The position numbers and the translations under genes are program-made. The notes under the pieces were generated by a model. The model made no database searches and had not been told where the DNA came from. It saw only the letters and a list, made by a program, of their open reading frames with translations. Of a stretch of DNA of 64,000 bases, positions 1 to 10,924 are shown piece after piece (positions within the stretch are counted from its first letter, which is position 1; each line of letters begins with the position of its first letter). The stretch comes from Lentinus brumalis (taxonomy: Eukaryota; Basidiomycota; Agaricomycetes; Polyporales; Polyporaceae), in NCBI GenBank assembly GCA_001792895.1, contig MARA01000033.1:1-64000 (forward strand), given 5' to 3'.

Positions 1-1437
1 GGAAGAGAGCGCAAAGGCGGGGAATCAGAGGAATGTAGCAGAAGTACCGCCGGGGGTGGCGGGATGGACTCAACCGAGGCTCAGAGCACTCTGGAATTCG
101 ACGGCCTCTGAGTATATATCAACGTAGCAGATGCACGAGTTGATACAGCACTCATACCACTTTGCCTGCACCCAGACAAAGCAGCTACTCGGTGCAGGAT
201 GACCCAGTCGGAGTTCAGCGCAAGTTTGCGCCTGAACGCATGGCGAAACTCATTGTAGGTTGCGCGAGGACATTGGCAGAAACGCAATCGAAAGGCGCAG
301 AACGTTGTCGCGCTCTTCCTCCGTAATGTTCAAGTTACCTGGGAATGTAGTACATCAGTGTCCTTCAGATGAGATAGTTCAGAAAGGTGCTCTTACGGGC
401 ATCGTGCATTTCTGCTGCGGCCTCCGCATCGAGCTGTTGGAGCAACTCTTCACCGACCACCTCAACCAGACGGGACAGCTCTGCTGCATTATTCTGCCAG
501 TGATCTTGTACTTCATCTGCTCTGGGACATTCTGTGGAGTGGTGAAGGGGAAGGGGAAGGGGATGGGGAGGGGGATGGGTTGTTGTCCTCGTCATCGGCT
601 TGTAGGACACGATCGTCTTCGGGTAGATTCTCCCATGCTCCAGCAGGTTCCTCACCTTCGGCATGGTCATGGTGTTGATGGTCTTGGTTGTAGTGGTCTT
701 CCCCGGGTCGCCACTCTTCCTCTGCATCCTGGACATCTTGATCCTCGGCTCAGCAATAGCATGGTCATGGTGCGGCATGTTCTCATTCAGTTGACGCTAG
801 GTTCTGCCACGGCCATGCCTGATAGACCACACAAATTAGCTAGTTATCTCACAAATTACAACAAGCTGGCCTACCGCCCATTGGCCCAACGCCATATTCG
901 TCGGAGGAGTTATACGGGCCTTCATCTTCGGATGCAGTGCTTGAGGCAGCATATACATCTGCACCTGCGTTCTGTACTCTCCGGCGATGCTGATGTCTCG
1001 CTGTCCTAGATAGCTTGCGCCCACAAGCTTCCGTGCAATGACAGTGCCGTTTTTTGGGTTTTTTGTGGCTTGGGCGGGTTGCACGCTTTGGACGTGCCAT
1101 GGAGGTTGCGTGCAAGCTATAGGGTATATGTCAGCAAAGCTCTTAGTTTGCAGAAAGGTTCTGTTCACAATGCCTTACCTACCCACAGTATCAATGGAAT
1201 TTGTTTAAAGTGACAGAGCACTTGCGTTCCAGTGTTGCAAGTCCGTGCTTGAGTGCCGGAGCGCCTGCATCCAATTGTGGCAAGTCGCGCGCGCTCAGCG
1301 CCTGCCTGAGCCTTCTTGTCCGCTTCCACTACTACCACACAAATACTGCTGGTTTCACCATCCATGGGCGGCCACAACAAGAGAGACAAGGAAAGAAGAA
1401 GAAGACTGCAGCGGCAAAGAAGCGCAAGAACCTCAAG
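1..1437. other. Region without a recognisable gene
   Basis: Open frames here overlap on both strands, lack domain-like composition and several begin at non-ATG codons, so I do not call a gene. The one visible structure is a G-rich run at about 541-584 (repeated GGGGAA/GGGGAT units). The start of the downstream gene may lie a little upstream of 1438, because the same frame stays open back to about 1201. Confidence 0.4.
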
Positions 1438-4314
1438 ATGCCTCCGGACCAATTAATCCCTCAGCCCAAAGGTCCGTGCGGACGAAGCCCGGAAGTTGGT
1501 GGCTGGAACATCCAGGAGTCAATGGGACTCACTGAGGAGTGTCCTAAGAAGAACAGCATGTATCTGAGGGTCATTGTAAGTGTTATCAACGGTATAGCAG
1601 TGCATATAGCCATGTTACTGACCACCTGCCCTGCAGCATCACATTCATCAGTTGGCCGGCCAGTATCTGAACATGGAACTCACCTACACCGGGCAGACCC
1701 AGTCCAGTCTTATGGTTATATGCAACCTTGTAGGTCTCTTCCATGTCGCGCAGCTGCGCATACATCTCAGTTACCGTTGACTTACACACGCTTGCAGATG
1801 GTCAAGCGCTATCCGTGGCTGGCTGGCTATGTGGACACATGGCCGGTGCGCAAGTTGACTCAGCAGTATCTGAACAACAACAAGGACCACAAGGCCTACT
1901 TGAAGGCGTTGAAGCGCAAGCGCGAGGGAAAGGGAGGTGACGGCGACAATGACGGATCTGCCGAAGAAGACGAGGAGGGTGCGCCCGACTTTGACGCACT
2001 GCGCAAGAACACTCACTTTGAAGAGGAGTCCAGTAGCGACGAGTCGGGCACGGAGGACGAGTCGGGCACGGAGGACGGTGAAGCTGAGCCTGACGCTGGA
2101 GGTTCTCGTGCCTCTGCCAAGCATAAGAAGGGCAAGACTGTTCCGGCGGCGGATCAGACCGAGGACGATGACGATGAAGACCAGAACAACGAGGCCAACA
2201 CTGAGGGCGCAGATCAAGACGCTGACGGTCAGGGCGCAGACATCCTGCGTACCGCCGCTCAGTGGGCCAAGGACCATGCTCGCCACAAACCCGCAGCGAA
2301 GAAGCCTCACTCACAGAAGTCTGCTGCGAAGAAGCCTGCAGCGAAGAAGGCCGCAGCTGAGAAGCTCAACATCAAGGCGCCCGCATCGAAGAGGGCAAGG
2401 ACCTCCCGCACCGGTGAGTTGTATAACAGTCTGGTCATCTCTCCCGCTGACAGTTTCGCAGCGGCAGCAGAGGAGCTGCACTCCGAGCGCGAGCACCAGC
2501 ACAGCTCGGAGCCCGAGGATGCCTCCCAACCTGACGACAGCTTTCAGCCAGAGGACGAGTCGTCTGACGATGAGGCCCTCTCAAAGTCTAAGAAGCCGTC
2601 CCTAAAAATACGCTTGCCCGCAGGAAGTATTGCTCGTCAATCACACGCTGATTTCCCCACTACCACTCCCCGCCCTTGACCGCGCACTTGCCTGAAGGCT
2701 TCGTGAGTTCTGTCCATCTAGAGGCCGATCTTGCAGCAGCTAACATAAACTTGGGCAGCCGTCTCCGCTTCGAAACCCCTCCCCAGGCCCGTCCCGCACC
2801 CATCCGCCTCGCTCTCCCTTTCAAATGTCCAACCACGCGACTCGTACGAGGAGCTCATGGCTGACCTTAACGATCAGATCGCGGACGGTGCTAATCAAAC
2901 CAACCTCCACCTTACCACTTGTCCCGTCGAAGGGTGCAAGGACGACATTCCAGGGTCGCCTTCCAAGGCTCTGGTGTCGCTACTCGAGCAGCGCGGGAAG
3001 ATGCTCAGTAAGAAGGGTAAGGTCCCGGCGGCCAAGGTCTGGGAGGTCAACAATGCCATCTGCAGGGCGATTACGCTCATCCAGAAGATTACGGAGGCCG
3101 TCAAGAACAAATGGCCCAGCAAGTTCGACCCGGTGGAGCTTGCACAACGCGTGGTCAACTACGCTCCGATAGTGCTAGCGGTGGCGGAGAATCCTGAGCT
3201 CTCGCCGCTCTGGTGGGTTGTGTCGTCCATCTTGCCGCACGGGGAGGTAGCGGACATGTACGCGACAAGCGCAGCCTCCGAGGGGTTGATGCCTATCTAT
3301 GAAGCTATTCGCGTCGGCTAGTAAGTAATCGTTCAGTCACCTGTGGTCAGTCCTATGCTGAACTCCATCACAGTTATGGCGAGCAAGGCGAGGCTATCAT
3401 GTACAGCGTCATCAAGTGCATTCTCCCACCTTGGGAGCTTGAGCTACATGCCAAGAACTACGCTCCCTACTCTGAGGCTGCTTTCCGCCATATCTATCTT
3501 GTCGGCGACATGGCTGCGCGCCTCATCGCCGAAGACCACGCTGGCACTGGCATGACGATATCTCAAGCCTGGGCACGCATGACCGCCAGTTCTGACTATG
3601 GCTATGCTCAGTTCCAGCTCGACAATGACCAGGGTCTGGATGAGGATGATGAAGAGATGGAAGCTCAGCGTGCTACGGTTTACAAGGTCATCGCCGCGCA
3701 CCAACGCAGGTTTACGCAGTTGAAGGTAAGCAGGCCATCTGGCAGTTTCGTAGCAGTTTTCAGACCTAACCCATCAAACTTCGGTGCTTGCCATTTTCAC
3801 AGGAACGCCGCGAGACCCAGCAGGCTGCTGCAGCGGCGATGGCCCTTACACCGGTTGTCCTCCCCACCCGAGCGCCACTGAAGAACAGCGAGTGACTCGC
3901 CTGCATACTAAGGTAATCCTGCAAGGCCCGTCATCAGCACGGCGCACCCGGAACATCCAGGTCGAAACCATATCAAAGCCGAAGGACGCCAATGCCAATG
4001 CTGAAGTCCTCAATATCGACGATGCAGGGAAGGAGAACGAGATCACAGAGGTTCTCGTCGGAAATGACAGTGGTGAGGGACAGGCCAGTGGTGCTGGCAG
4101 GGGCAGCGGAGCTGGACGCGGTCGTGGAGGACGCGGCCGCGGTCGCGGTCGTGGGGGGCATGCTGGCACAACAACCGTGCTCGCCGATTCTGACTTTCCT
4201 GAGGTAACACATGATGCCTCCGCGTATGACTGAAGTTATACTGACCCACACTTGTCACTCCATCAGCCAAAGGACAAGAAACGTGGCCAGCCGTCCAAGC
4301 GCAAGGTTACCTAA
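1438..4314 (+). CDS. Multi-exon hypothetical protein with acidic, Lys/Ala-rich and Arg-Gly-rich segments
   Basis: I do not recognise this protein. The proposed start is the ATG at 1438 (MPPDQLIPQP). Exons join across GTAAGT/CAG borders near 1577 and 1730-1797, giving an N-terminal part with LAGQYLNMELTYTGQ and WLAGYVDTWPVRKLTQQYL. A long disordered stretch follows with acidic Ser/Asp/Glu blocks and an AAKKPAAKKAAAEK histone-H1-like basic patch (about 1930-2630). The conserved-looking part is 2857-3720 (MADLNDQIADG...; NNAICRAITLIQKITEAV; ILPPWELELHAKNYAPYS), crossing an intron near 3320-3373. The C-terminus is an RGG-like Arg/Gly run (about 4100-4165) with a last small exon ending KRGQPSKRKVT. 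Reading from 3800 to 3900 changes frame, so there is either a non-obvious intron or a frameshift. Composition suggests a nuclear, nucleic-acid-associated protein; that is inference. It sits in a transposon-rich zone and may be element-borne. Confidence 0.5.
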
Positions 4315-4429
4315 GGGTTAAGGTGCGTGCTTTGCAATGGTTTGACGGCGTGGCTTGCATTCTCCTAGGGCTGCTGCTAACTCCTTCTCCTTAATGAATA
4401 GCCCTCCAGACTCCCACTCATACAGAAGA

Positions 4430-4660
4430 CTTGCACTTGCACAGAAGACCGCACTCGCACTCGTACACACACTTGCAAGGCTCGGACACGCACTCAGCCT
4501 CACACTCGGCCCTCGGACACGCACTCGGCCCTCGGAGTCGCACTCGGACTCGGACTCGCACTCGCACTCGCACTCGGACTCGGACTCGGACTCGCACTCG
4601 CACTCGCCACTCGCACTCGCACTCGGACATGCACTCAGCCCTCGCACTCGCACTCCAGGG
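4430..4660. repeat. Degenerate hexamer satellite, (ACTCGC/ACTCGG)n
   Basis: About 230 bases are built from ACTCGC and ACTCGG hexamers with occasional CACTCAGCCCTCGG variants. The densest part is 4530-4630. Every frame translates to alternating dipeptide-like runs (Ser-His/Ser-Asp or Arg-Thr), so the open frames seen here are by-products of the repeat. It lies just after the preceding hypothetical gene. Confidence 0.85.
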
Positions 4661-5173
4661 ATCCTGGCGCACGCCGTTGCTGGGTCTGCTCGCTGTGACT
4701 GCAGCCGGTGTTGTGACTCACGCAGGAGTCTGGTATGCGCACGAGTCCACCTAGCTCCCTCTTGAACTTAGCTTTGATATCAGCCACTCCAGGAAGGCAC
4801 GACTCAGATGTATAACATGTACATAGGCAACACGCACACGATAAAATGCACAATTGGTGGAACCCAGATCAAATTGGTGGGCAAGGCGTGAACGCAAAGC
4901 AAGCATGACCTACCTGCACCTACCTGGATATCATCGGGAGATGGGGCGAAATGCCTTCGGTGCCCTCTTGCAGTTGGTACACAACCCCCGGAGGGGCAGT
5001 CACGGCGAGGATGTGCTCCTGGTGATTTCCCGAGCAGATGGTGCGTATATATATATTTTTGAGGCTTGGCCGCGCTCGCGCCATACGCACTCACGTGATC
5101 ACGCGACCGAGCAAACTTTATTTTGTTGAACGGTCGCCTGCCGCTTGGCCTGAGACATATAAAAGACCACCAC
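4661..5173. other. Intergenic region without a supported gene
   Basis: No frame looks like a conserved protein. A run of alternating TA at about 5046-5058 lies upstream of the next gene remnant. Confidence 0.4.
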
Positions 5174-6805
5174 CATGTCTGACACGCGTGAGTCATCTGC
5201 AAAGACTCTCAAGTACAATTGAATTGATGTGACTTGGCCAGCGAACCGCAAACGCTCGAACAGCCCGCCCAGGGCCACTCTGAAGGAGATACTCGCCTCG
5301 CTGTAAGTGATTTCCAACGTTCAGTGATTTTCAACGTTCGTCGGAGACTACAAACCGTCCCCGTTCTCCTCCCTCCCTTCTTCTTGTGCAACCATACCCT
5401 CGGCCCCGATCTATGTTGTACTCTCTGTTGTACCCCGGCCTTTGCCTCAGAGCTGGACTCCACTCGCGGCGTCGTGGAAGTCGATCTTCCGTGAGTATCT
5501 CTTGATCTTTCCGAGGCGCAATGGAACTCAGCCTGCAGACAAGCCCTCATCGCGCGCAAGGTGCTTGGTGCTGGCCAGGCGTACCTCCAGGTGCGTCGTG
5601 CAGTGGTCCGGGGTTGTGGGATCTACTCACACTCACGCTGTCGAAACAGAGTCACGAACGATCCCGAACGGCCGCGCGTGCCGCGTGGGCGAGATCGCCG
5701 TGCTCCTCGTCGACTCGGACGCGATCGTGCCCGAGGACTGCCTGCGCGACGCCGCGCGCGAGATGGCCGAGTGCCCGACGGTCGCGATCATCCAGCACGA
5801 GTTGGACGTCATGGCGACGTACTCGAAGGGTGGCTTCAAGGAGGGTGTCTCGCTCACGGCCGACGACGAACTCAACCGCTGGCAGAAATATGCATACGGT
5901 GAGTATCTATTCCTGGTGATTGCCAGAAGCGTGTGTTCACTCTACGTGTGCAGGCTGTAACGAGCTCCTGTTAACCCTCTCGCTCAGTGGTGGCGCAAGG
6001 GCCCCATCGCGCACCAGATCCACAAGTTCATCTGGTCCGGTGCTCCTCTCCACTACAAGTTCTCCATGATGGCGTACATGTTCTCGTACTGTAAGTCCCG
6101 TCGCGCCTGAGTGCTTTCCACCACGAGCTCATCGGTGTTTGCTTGCAGACGGTATCGCGGCGGCCATCATGATCTCAATCGTGAACTACGTCATGCTCGG
6201 CTTCCAGTTCCCCGTCGACGGCTTCTACATGCACAGTTTGGAGATCTGGCTTACGACCACGGTCGTCTTCTATGGCTCCGGCAACGTCGGGTTCACGCTG
6301 CTCGAATATCGTCTGGGCGAAAAGTCGATCCTTGTTGCCCTCTGGGAGAACCTCATGTGGGTTCCGTTCTTGTGAGTATTCCTCGTTCAACTTGCTCGGT
6401 TCGTTATTGGATCGTCTGACGGCGAGGCGCAGCTTCTTCCTTTTCGGTGGCCTTTCCATCCCAGTGTCGCAAGCGATCCTGGCGCATCTCTTCTCGTACA
6501 ACATGACGTGGGGTGCGACCAAGAAGGAAGTCGAACGTTCCAACTTCTTCAAGGAGGTGCCCAAGATCTTCAAGCGCTTCGGATCCTCGTCGCGGCGATG
6601 GTCATCCTCAGCACCCCCCTCGTCCCCGTCCAGGGGAGAATAGACGGCTCCACGTGGGCCGTCATCTTCCCGCTTGCCGTGCTCGCGGGCTGCCACATCC
6701 TCTACACGGTACGTGATTCCTGCAGCGCGTAGTACGCTGCTGCTGCTCCTTACTGACGATGCATCCATCACAGATCGTCCTCAACCCAGATCTTCTCTTA
6801 CTGAA
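5174..6805 (+). pseudogene. Broken family 2 glycosyltransferase (fungal GT2 membrane enzyme) remnant
   Basis: Several exons match a basidiomycete GT2 membrane glycosyltransferase of the cellulose-synthase/chitin-synthase superfamily. A short N-terminal exon starts at the ATG at 5174. The domain A strand follows (IAVLLVDSDAIVPEDC, about 5698-5740). The C-terminal membrane region is recognisable: KGPIAHQIHKFIWSGAPLHY, GFQFPVDGFYMHS, GNVGFTLLEYRLGEKS, GGLSIPVSQAILAHLFSYN and SNFFKEVPKIFKRF (about 6000-6580). Three defects are visible. The frame shifts near 5690. QHELDVM is joined directly to ATYSKGGFKEG, so roughly 80 residues that normally carry the SEDFDMALR-type catalytic motif are absent. 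The frame breaks again near 6580-6790, where the protein should end. Introns keep GT..AG borders. I infer a pseudogene, possibly a captured gene copy. Confidence 0.75.
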
Positions 6806-6810
6806 CGATC

Positions 6811-7590
6811 ACGGCACGTCGCTGCGGGACCATCTTCCTCGCAACACTACTCGAGCAGACGGCGTTCACGTCTTCATCAGCATCCGCCCCGCAGGCCGCC
6901 GCGCCCGGGTCACGGCTCGGCCACATCGACCCTGCGTCGCAGCCCGCACTGCACCCGCTCGACCAGTCCATCCTCCTCGCCCTCTGCCTCAACGTCAAAA
7001 ACACGTCCCCCGCGAATGGCCTGACGGCCGAGCAGATGGCGCCGTACGTCGCCCGGGTCGTTTCGCATCCACGCAACTGGTCTGTGCACACGATGGCGCT
7101 CCTCCTGCGCTCCCGCCTGGAATCGACTCGCACACGCACCGTCGAGCGGTCCGTGCTCCAGCTGCAGGCCCTCGTCGACCAGATGCCGACTGCGGACTCG
7201 ACGGGCGCGGAGCGGCTGCTGTACATCCACGAAATTCTGCTCCCGAGCCGGTGGGAGATGGAGAGGGAGCTTGCGCTGCGCTACCTCACGCTGGGCGTCG
7301 TCAAGTCCGCGCTGGAGATATTCGAGCGGCTCGAGATGTGGGAGGAGGCGGTCAAGTGCTGGGCGAGCATCGAGCGGGCGGACAAGGGCATCGCCGTCGT
7401 CCGCGACCTGCTCGAGGGACGCAAGGCCGAGGCCGACGCGGTTATCCTCCAGGGCAAGGTGATTTCCGACAAGCGGCGCACTGCCATCGACGCGGCCCGG
7501 GAGGCCAAGCTCTGGTGTCTCCTGGGCGACCTGGAGCCCGACCATGCCCTGGAGCACTACACCCGCGCCTGGGAGGTGTCGAAGGAGTAA
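6811..7590 (+). pseudogene. Truncated TTC27/Emw1-like protein fragment
   Basis: An uninterrupted frame reads GTIFLATLLEQTAF, then HPLDQSILLALCLNVKNTSP, MAPYVARVVSHPRNW, ALLLRSRLESTRTRTVERS, LQALVDQMPT, ALEIFERLEMWEEAVKCW, AREAKLWCLLGDL and HYTRAWEVSKE, then a stop at 7588-7590. This matches the middle of the TTC27 family (yeast Emw1, a TPR protein). The family normally continues from AWEVSK into a TPR array of several hundred residues. Here that array is absent and unrelated coding-like sequence follows at once. The N-terminal several hundred residues are also missing. The fragment abuts the GT2 remnant on the same strand with no intergenic space, which is not how intact host genes are arranged. 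Confidence 0.75.
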
Positions 7591-7593
7591 AGT

Positions 7594-8945
7594 TCGCGGC
7601 GCGACTGCTCGCCTGCCAGAAGAACGCAGAGGAGGTCTGCGAGCAGGTCGTCGAGGTGTGTGCCTCACTTGCGCTGTCCTGCGAAAGCGGCACACCTGAC
7701 TTCTGCGTGCAGTCAATAACAGATGGATTAGAAGACATAGGACTCGAGAAGCTCGTGGCGCACATAGCGGAGTCTGCCGGAATCGATGCTCTGCGCTTGC
7801 GCATCTAGAACCGGAGACGGCGCTGGATATTGCCTGGCCGATGTTCTCCACGGGGCTGCAATACGAGGGGTCGCGTTCAATGTACGTTGTCTCCCTCAAT
7901 CGCGGCACTTCAAGTTGCGCTGACCCGCCCACAAGTGTCGAACCAGATCGGGATCCTCAAGCCGGTGCTAGTAGCTGAACGGCAACGCCACGAGGCCACG
8001 CAGGTGATGCTCAACGCGATCAACCGTACCAGCCGATATGCCCTTCAGCCCCGGGCGGGGTCGCTGTTGCTCACGATTGAGGCGACACCGTGGGGATGTT
8101 CTCGGGCAGCTGCAGGCGGTGACAGGGAAGCAGAATGAACGCGACGTGGTTTTCGACGCACAGGACCTCCGGCTGCTCATGTGCAGCGCCCAGCAGGCAA
8201 ACAGTGGCCTCTTGCCGCGCGTGTTCACACGCCTGCGCCCCTGGTCCTGAACATGGAGCGCTTCCAGGGACAAGCAATGCCCTCAGGTCGCTTGCCCGGC
8301 GGGCTGCGAGCGTTGTCGCTCGTGGTGGTTCCTGGTGAGTCCCAGCGTCTGAGTTTCCATCTTCGGGATGATGACACCACGTGTCGCAGCGTCCGCGTCG
8401 CGCTTCGGCCTTCAAGTTCGACGGACCCAGCTCAGCTCGCGGACGACAGCAAGTACAGCCCCAGCGAGCAGTCGCAGAAGATTGTCCTTCCACTCACCCA
8501 AAGGCTAATGGCCGCGAAGTGAAGTCGTCGCCGGCCACTGGTGCCTGCACGGGGGCGCCGAGCTTGTCACCGACCGACGCTCCTGCGGCTCGTCGAGTTG
8601 TGCAAGAGGTGCCCCGGTTGCTGAACAAGCAGAGCCAGTCGCGCCTCAGCCCTTTCACGTAGTAATACGCCGCCGCATCCGCGAGCTCAACTACTGCGTC
8701 AGTCCTCGTGCTCCCATCTCACACCGTCTGGAGGCTCACTTTCCGCAGGCACACATCACCTTCGAACCGTACGAGCGGAACCACGGCCGCGGCAAGTCCG
8801 ACAAAGAATACTCGATCAAGCTGTCGCTCTCCGAAGGCGCACACTCCTCCAACGTGCTCGACTCCGCGCTCGACGCGCACCACTCGCTGAACGTCCATCT
8901 GCGGCGGAAGCACACGCATCACCTGCCGTACCCGCTCCTCAGACC
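7594..8945 (+). pseudogene. Unidentified host-gene remnant(s), frame-broken
   Basis: Several stretches look like real protein but do not connect in one frame. They are VKFAARLLACQKNAEEVCEQ (from about 7590), SITDGLEDIGLEKLVAHIAE leading into LEPETALDIAWPMFSTGLQ after a +1 shift at about 7806, VSNQIGILKPVLVAERQRHE (about 7936), and VVIRRRIRELNYCV with HFPQAHITFEPYERNHGRG and LDAHHSLNVHLRRKHTHH (about 8660-8940). A plausible intron (GTGTGT..GTGCAG) lies at about 7655-7712. I do not recognise the parent gene or genes. All pieces are on the + strand in line with the GT2 and TTC27 fragments, so they are best read as part of the same run of gene pieces. Confidence 0.45.
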
Positions 8946-9069
8946 CAGTTTATGCTGGCGTGCATATCGAGGGATCGTACACGGGCTCGTATCGACGATG
9001 CCCCTCCTTTTGCTTGCTGCCCGCGTGTTTTGCTTGCCTTTATCATACTGATTCTCCTAATTCCTCCTA

Positions 9070-10924
9070 GGTTCCCCAAGAAGGCGTACGCAGGCGAAAC
9101 GTCCGAGCAGTTCTGCGCAGACGCGGCCATCGCCGCCTTGGTCGCTGACCTTGCCCCAAAGCTCGACGACCCGCTGCTGCGCGGTCTCGAGTGCACGAAC
9201 CTTGCCTCCGCAGATGACACTACTGTCGAAGCCTCGCAGCCCGCGAAGAAGCATTGTCCGGAGCGTGCTGGCCCCATCGACGTCAGCGCGATTGCAAGCC
9301 AGGTCCGAGTCACCGGCGATGGCCGCTCAGGCGTCGTACATGCCCGCGTTCTCAGTGAGCGCCATGCATTCTCCAGTGGCGGCAGGGGCGCGAACGCCGG
9401 GCGGGCGCGCGCTGACGCTGAAAGGGCCCACTCGACGCACGGCCAACACATGTACTCTGAGGTATGTACATGCATGTCCTCATAACGTATGTATCTGATG
9501 TCGTGGGTAGGGCAAGAAGCCACCTCGGGCACGCCGTAAGGAAGCCCTGACGAGAAAGATCCTTTCTGGCGACCTTCACAAGCCTGAGGTGGTGGTGAGC
9601 AAGAGTGTCGACATGACAAAGCCGCACGCTACGAAAACGGGCTGGTCTGGCCTGGACTACAAGAAACGCGAGGAATGGGAGTGGCTGCGGAAGCACTGGC
9701 ATAACCGAACGATCATGTACATCATGGTCGTGGAGCGCGGGTTCAAACTGGTGGAATATAAAGGGTACAGTCACACGTGTTGGCGATACATTTGTGCTGA
9801 ACTACCTGACAGTGTGGCAACGTATCTCGTCGATCGCAACGGCCACATCTTCGGCTATCGCTCAGCTATCACCAGTTGGATCATCGAAGTGAACGAGGAT
9901 GGGAGTTGCTACATTGGCGACTTCCGTGGCGAGTGCAACATGTACATTGGCGCATGCGGCCCGCGATCACAGGAGGTTATCAAGGCGAACAACCGCGGGA
10001 ACCACTGGCACAACATTATAGGTGTTGATCGGCAGAACAAGCCGGTAAGTACTCTGCGTCCACATGCAGCGTCATCTTACTGACCTCGTCTCCCAGTTCC
10101 CCGATAAGACGCAGTACCATAAAGCGCATGAGCAGGAGACGAACGATATCCTCCTGAAGCCAGGAAGCTGTACCTTGCGTCTCATGTACGTTACATGCAC
10201 TATTGACTCCATTGCTTTGCGTCCTGATGCAGCCCTACAGCAACCTCGTCACGGATATTATGAACACGCGTTTTCCTGCCCTTGCGCAAAGGGTGTACGA
10301 CTGCGAGGCCAGTCTGCGCACACAGAAGCACAAATACGCCAAACCCCTGTTCGGGTGTTTCTACAACTATTGTATAAATGGGCCGCAAGGTGAGGTCAAG
10401 GGCGTGTCGACCGAGCCTCACGTCGATGGCAAGAATCTCGCATTGATGTTTTGTTGTATCTTCATATATGGTAAGTCGTGTTGCTCTCTGCGGCTCCACC
10501 CTGCTGATACAGTTGCTAGGCACATTCGCCTACAAGGAGAAGGCCTGGCTGGTCCTCTGGGAGGCTGGCCTGATCATCGAGCTGCCTCCTGGAGTCCTGC
10601 TGTTCTATCCCTCCTCCCTGTTTGTTCATTTCAACGTCGACATCACCGGTGCGTATCGGTGCGTATTCGACAATGCTGCCCGCTGACCCGTCGCTCTCAG
10701 ACTTGCACATCGTCACCACAGCGGACGGTGCTTATCCTACCCCACAGACGTCGAGCCCGTTGAAGGGTGTGGAAGGCCGTGGATCGGTGGTGTTTTTCAA
10801 CCAGGCGACCATGTTCCAGATGGGAGAGAATGGCAGCAGCGTCAAGGATGCCCGTGCCAAGGGCCAGTCGACGACTTGCGACAACTCCATCCATGTCTCC
10901 CGCCTCCCTAAGGCTCCGATGTAG
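9070..10924 (+). CDS. 2-oxoglutarate/Fe(II) dioxygenase-like (DSBH) protein
   Basis: Joining exons across short introns gives a coherent protein: FPKKAYAGETSEQFCADAAI, then GKKPPRARRKEALTRKILSG after an intron near 9350-9510, TGWSGLDYKKREEWEWLRKH, an intron 9768-9813, ATYLVDRNGHIFGYRS, an intron near 10046-10098, and LVTDIMNTRFPALAQRVYDC. Next come TEPHVDGKNLALMFCCIFIY, GTFAYKEKAWLVLWEAGLII and LPPGVLLFYPSSLFVHFN. The HVD (H-x-D) followed about 50 residues later by a Gly-containing strand and H is the metal-binding pattern of double-stranded beta-helix 2OG-Fe(II) oxygenases. Basidiomycetes have expanded families of such proteins, some linked to transposons (TET/JBP-type). Which branch this is cannot be decided here. 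The tail is DLHIVTTADGAYPTPQ...LPKAPM, stop at 10922-10924. The 5' end is uncertain; I see no certain initiating ATG. Confidence 0.65.

Noticed and set aside
4318..4672. Overlapping open frames on both strands through 4318-4765
   Set aside because: They are translations of the ACTCGC/ACTCGG hexamer repeat; a repeat free of stops in several frames gives long but meaningless ORFs.
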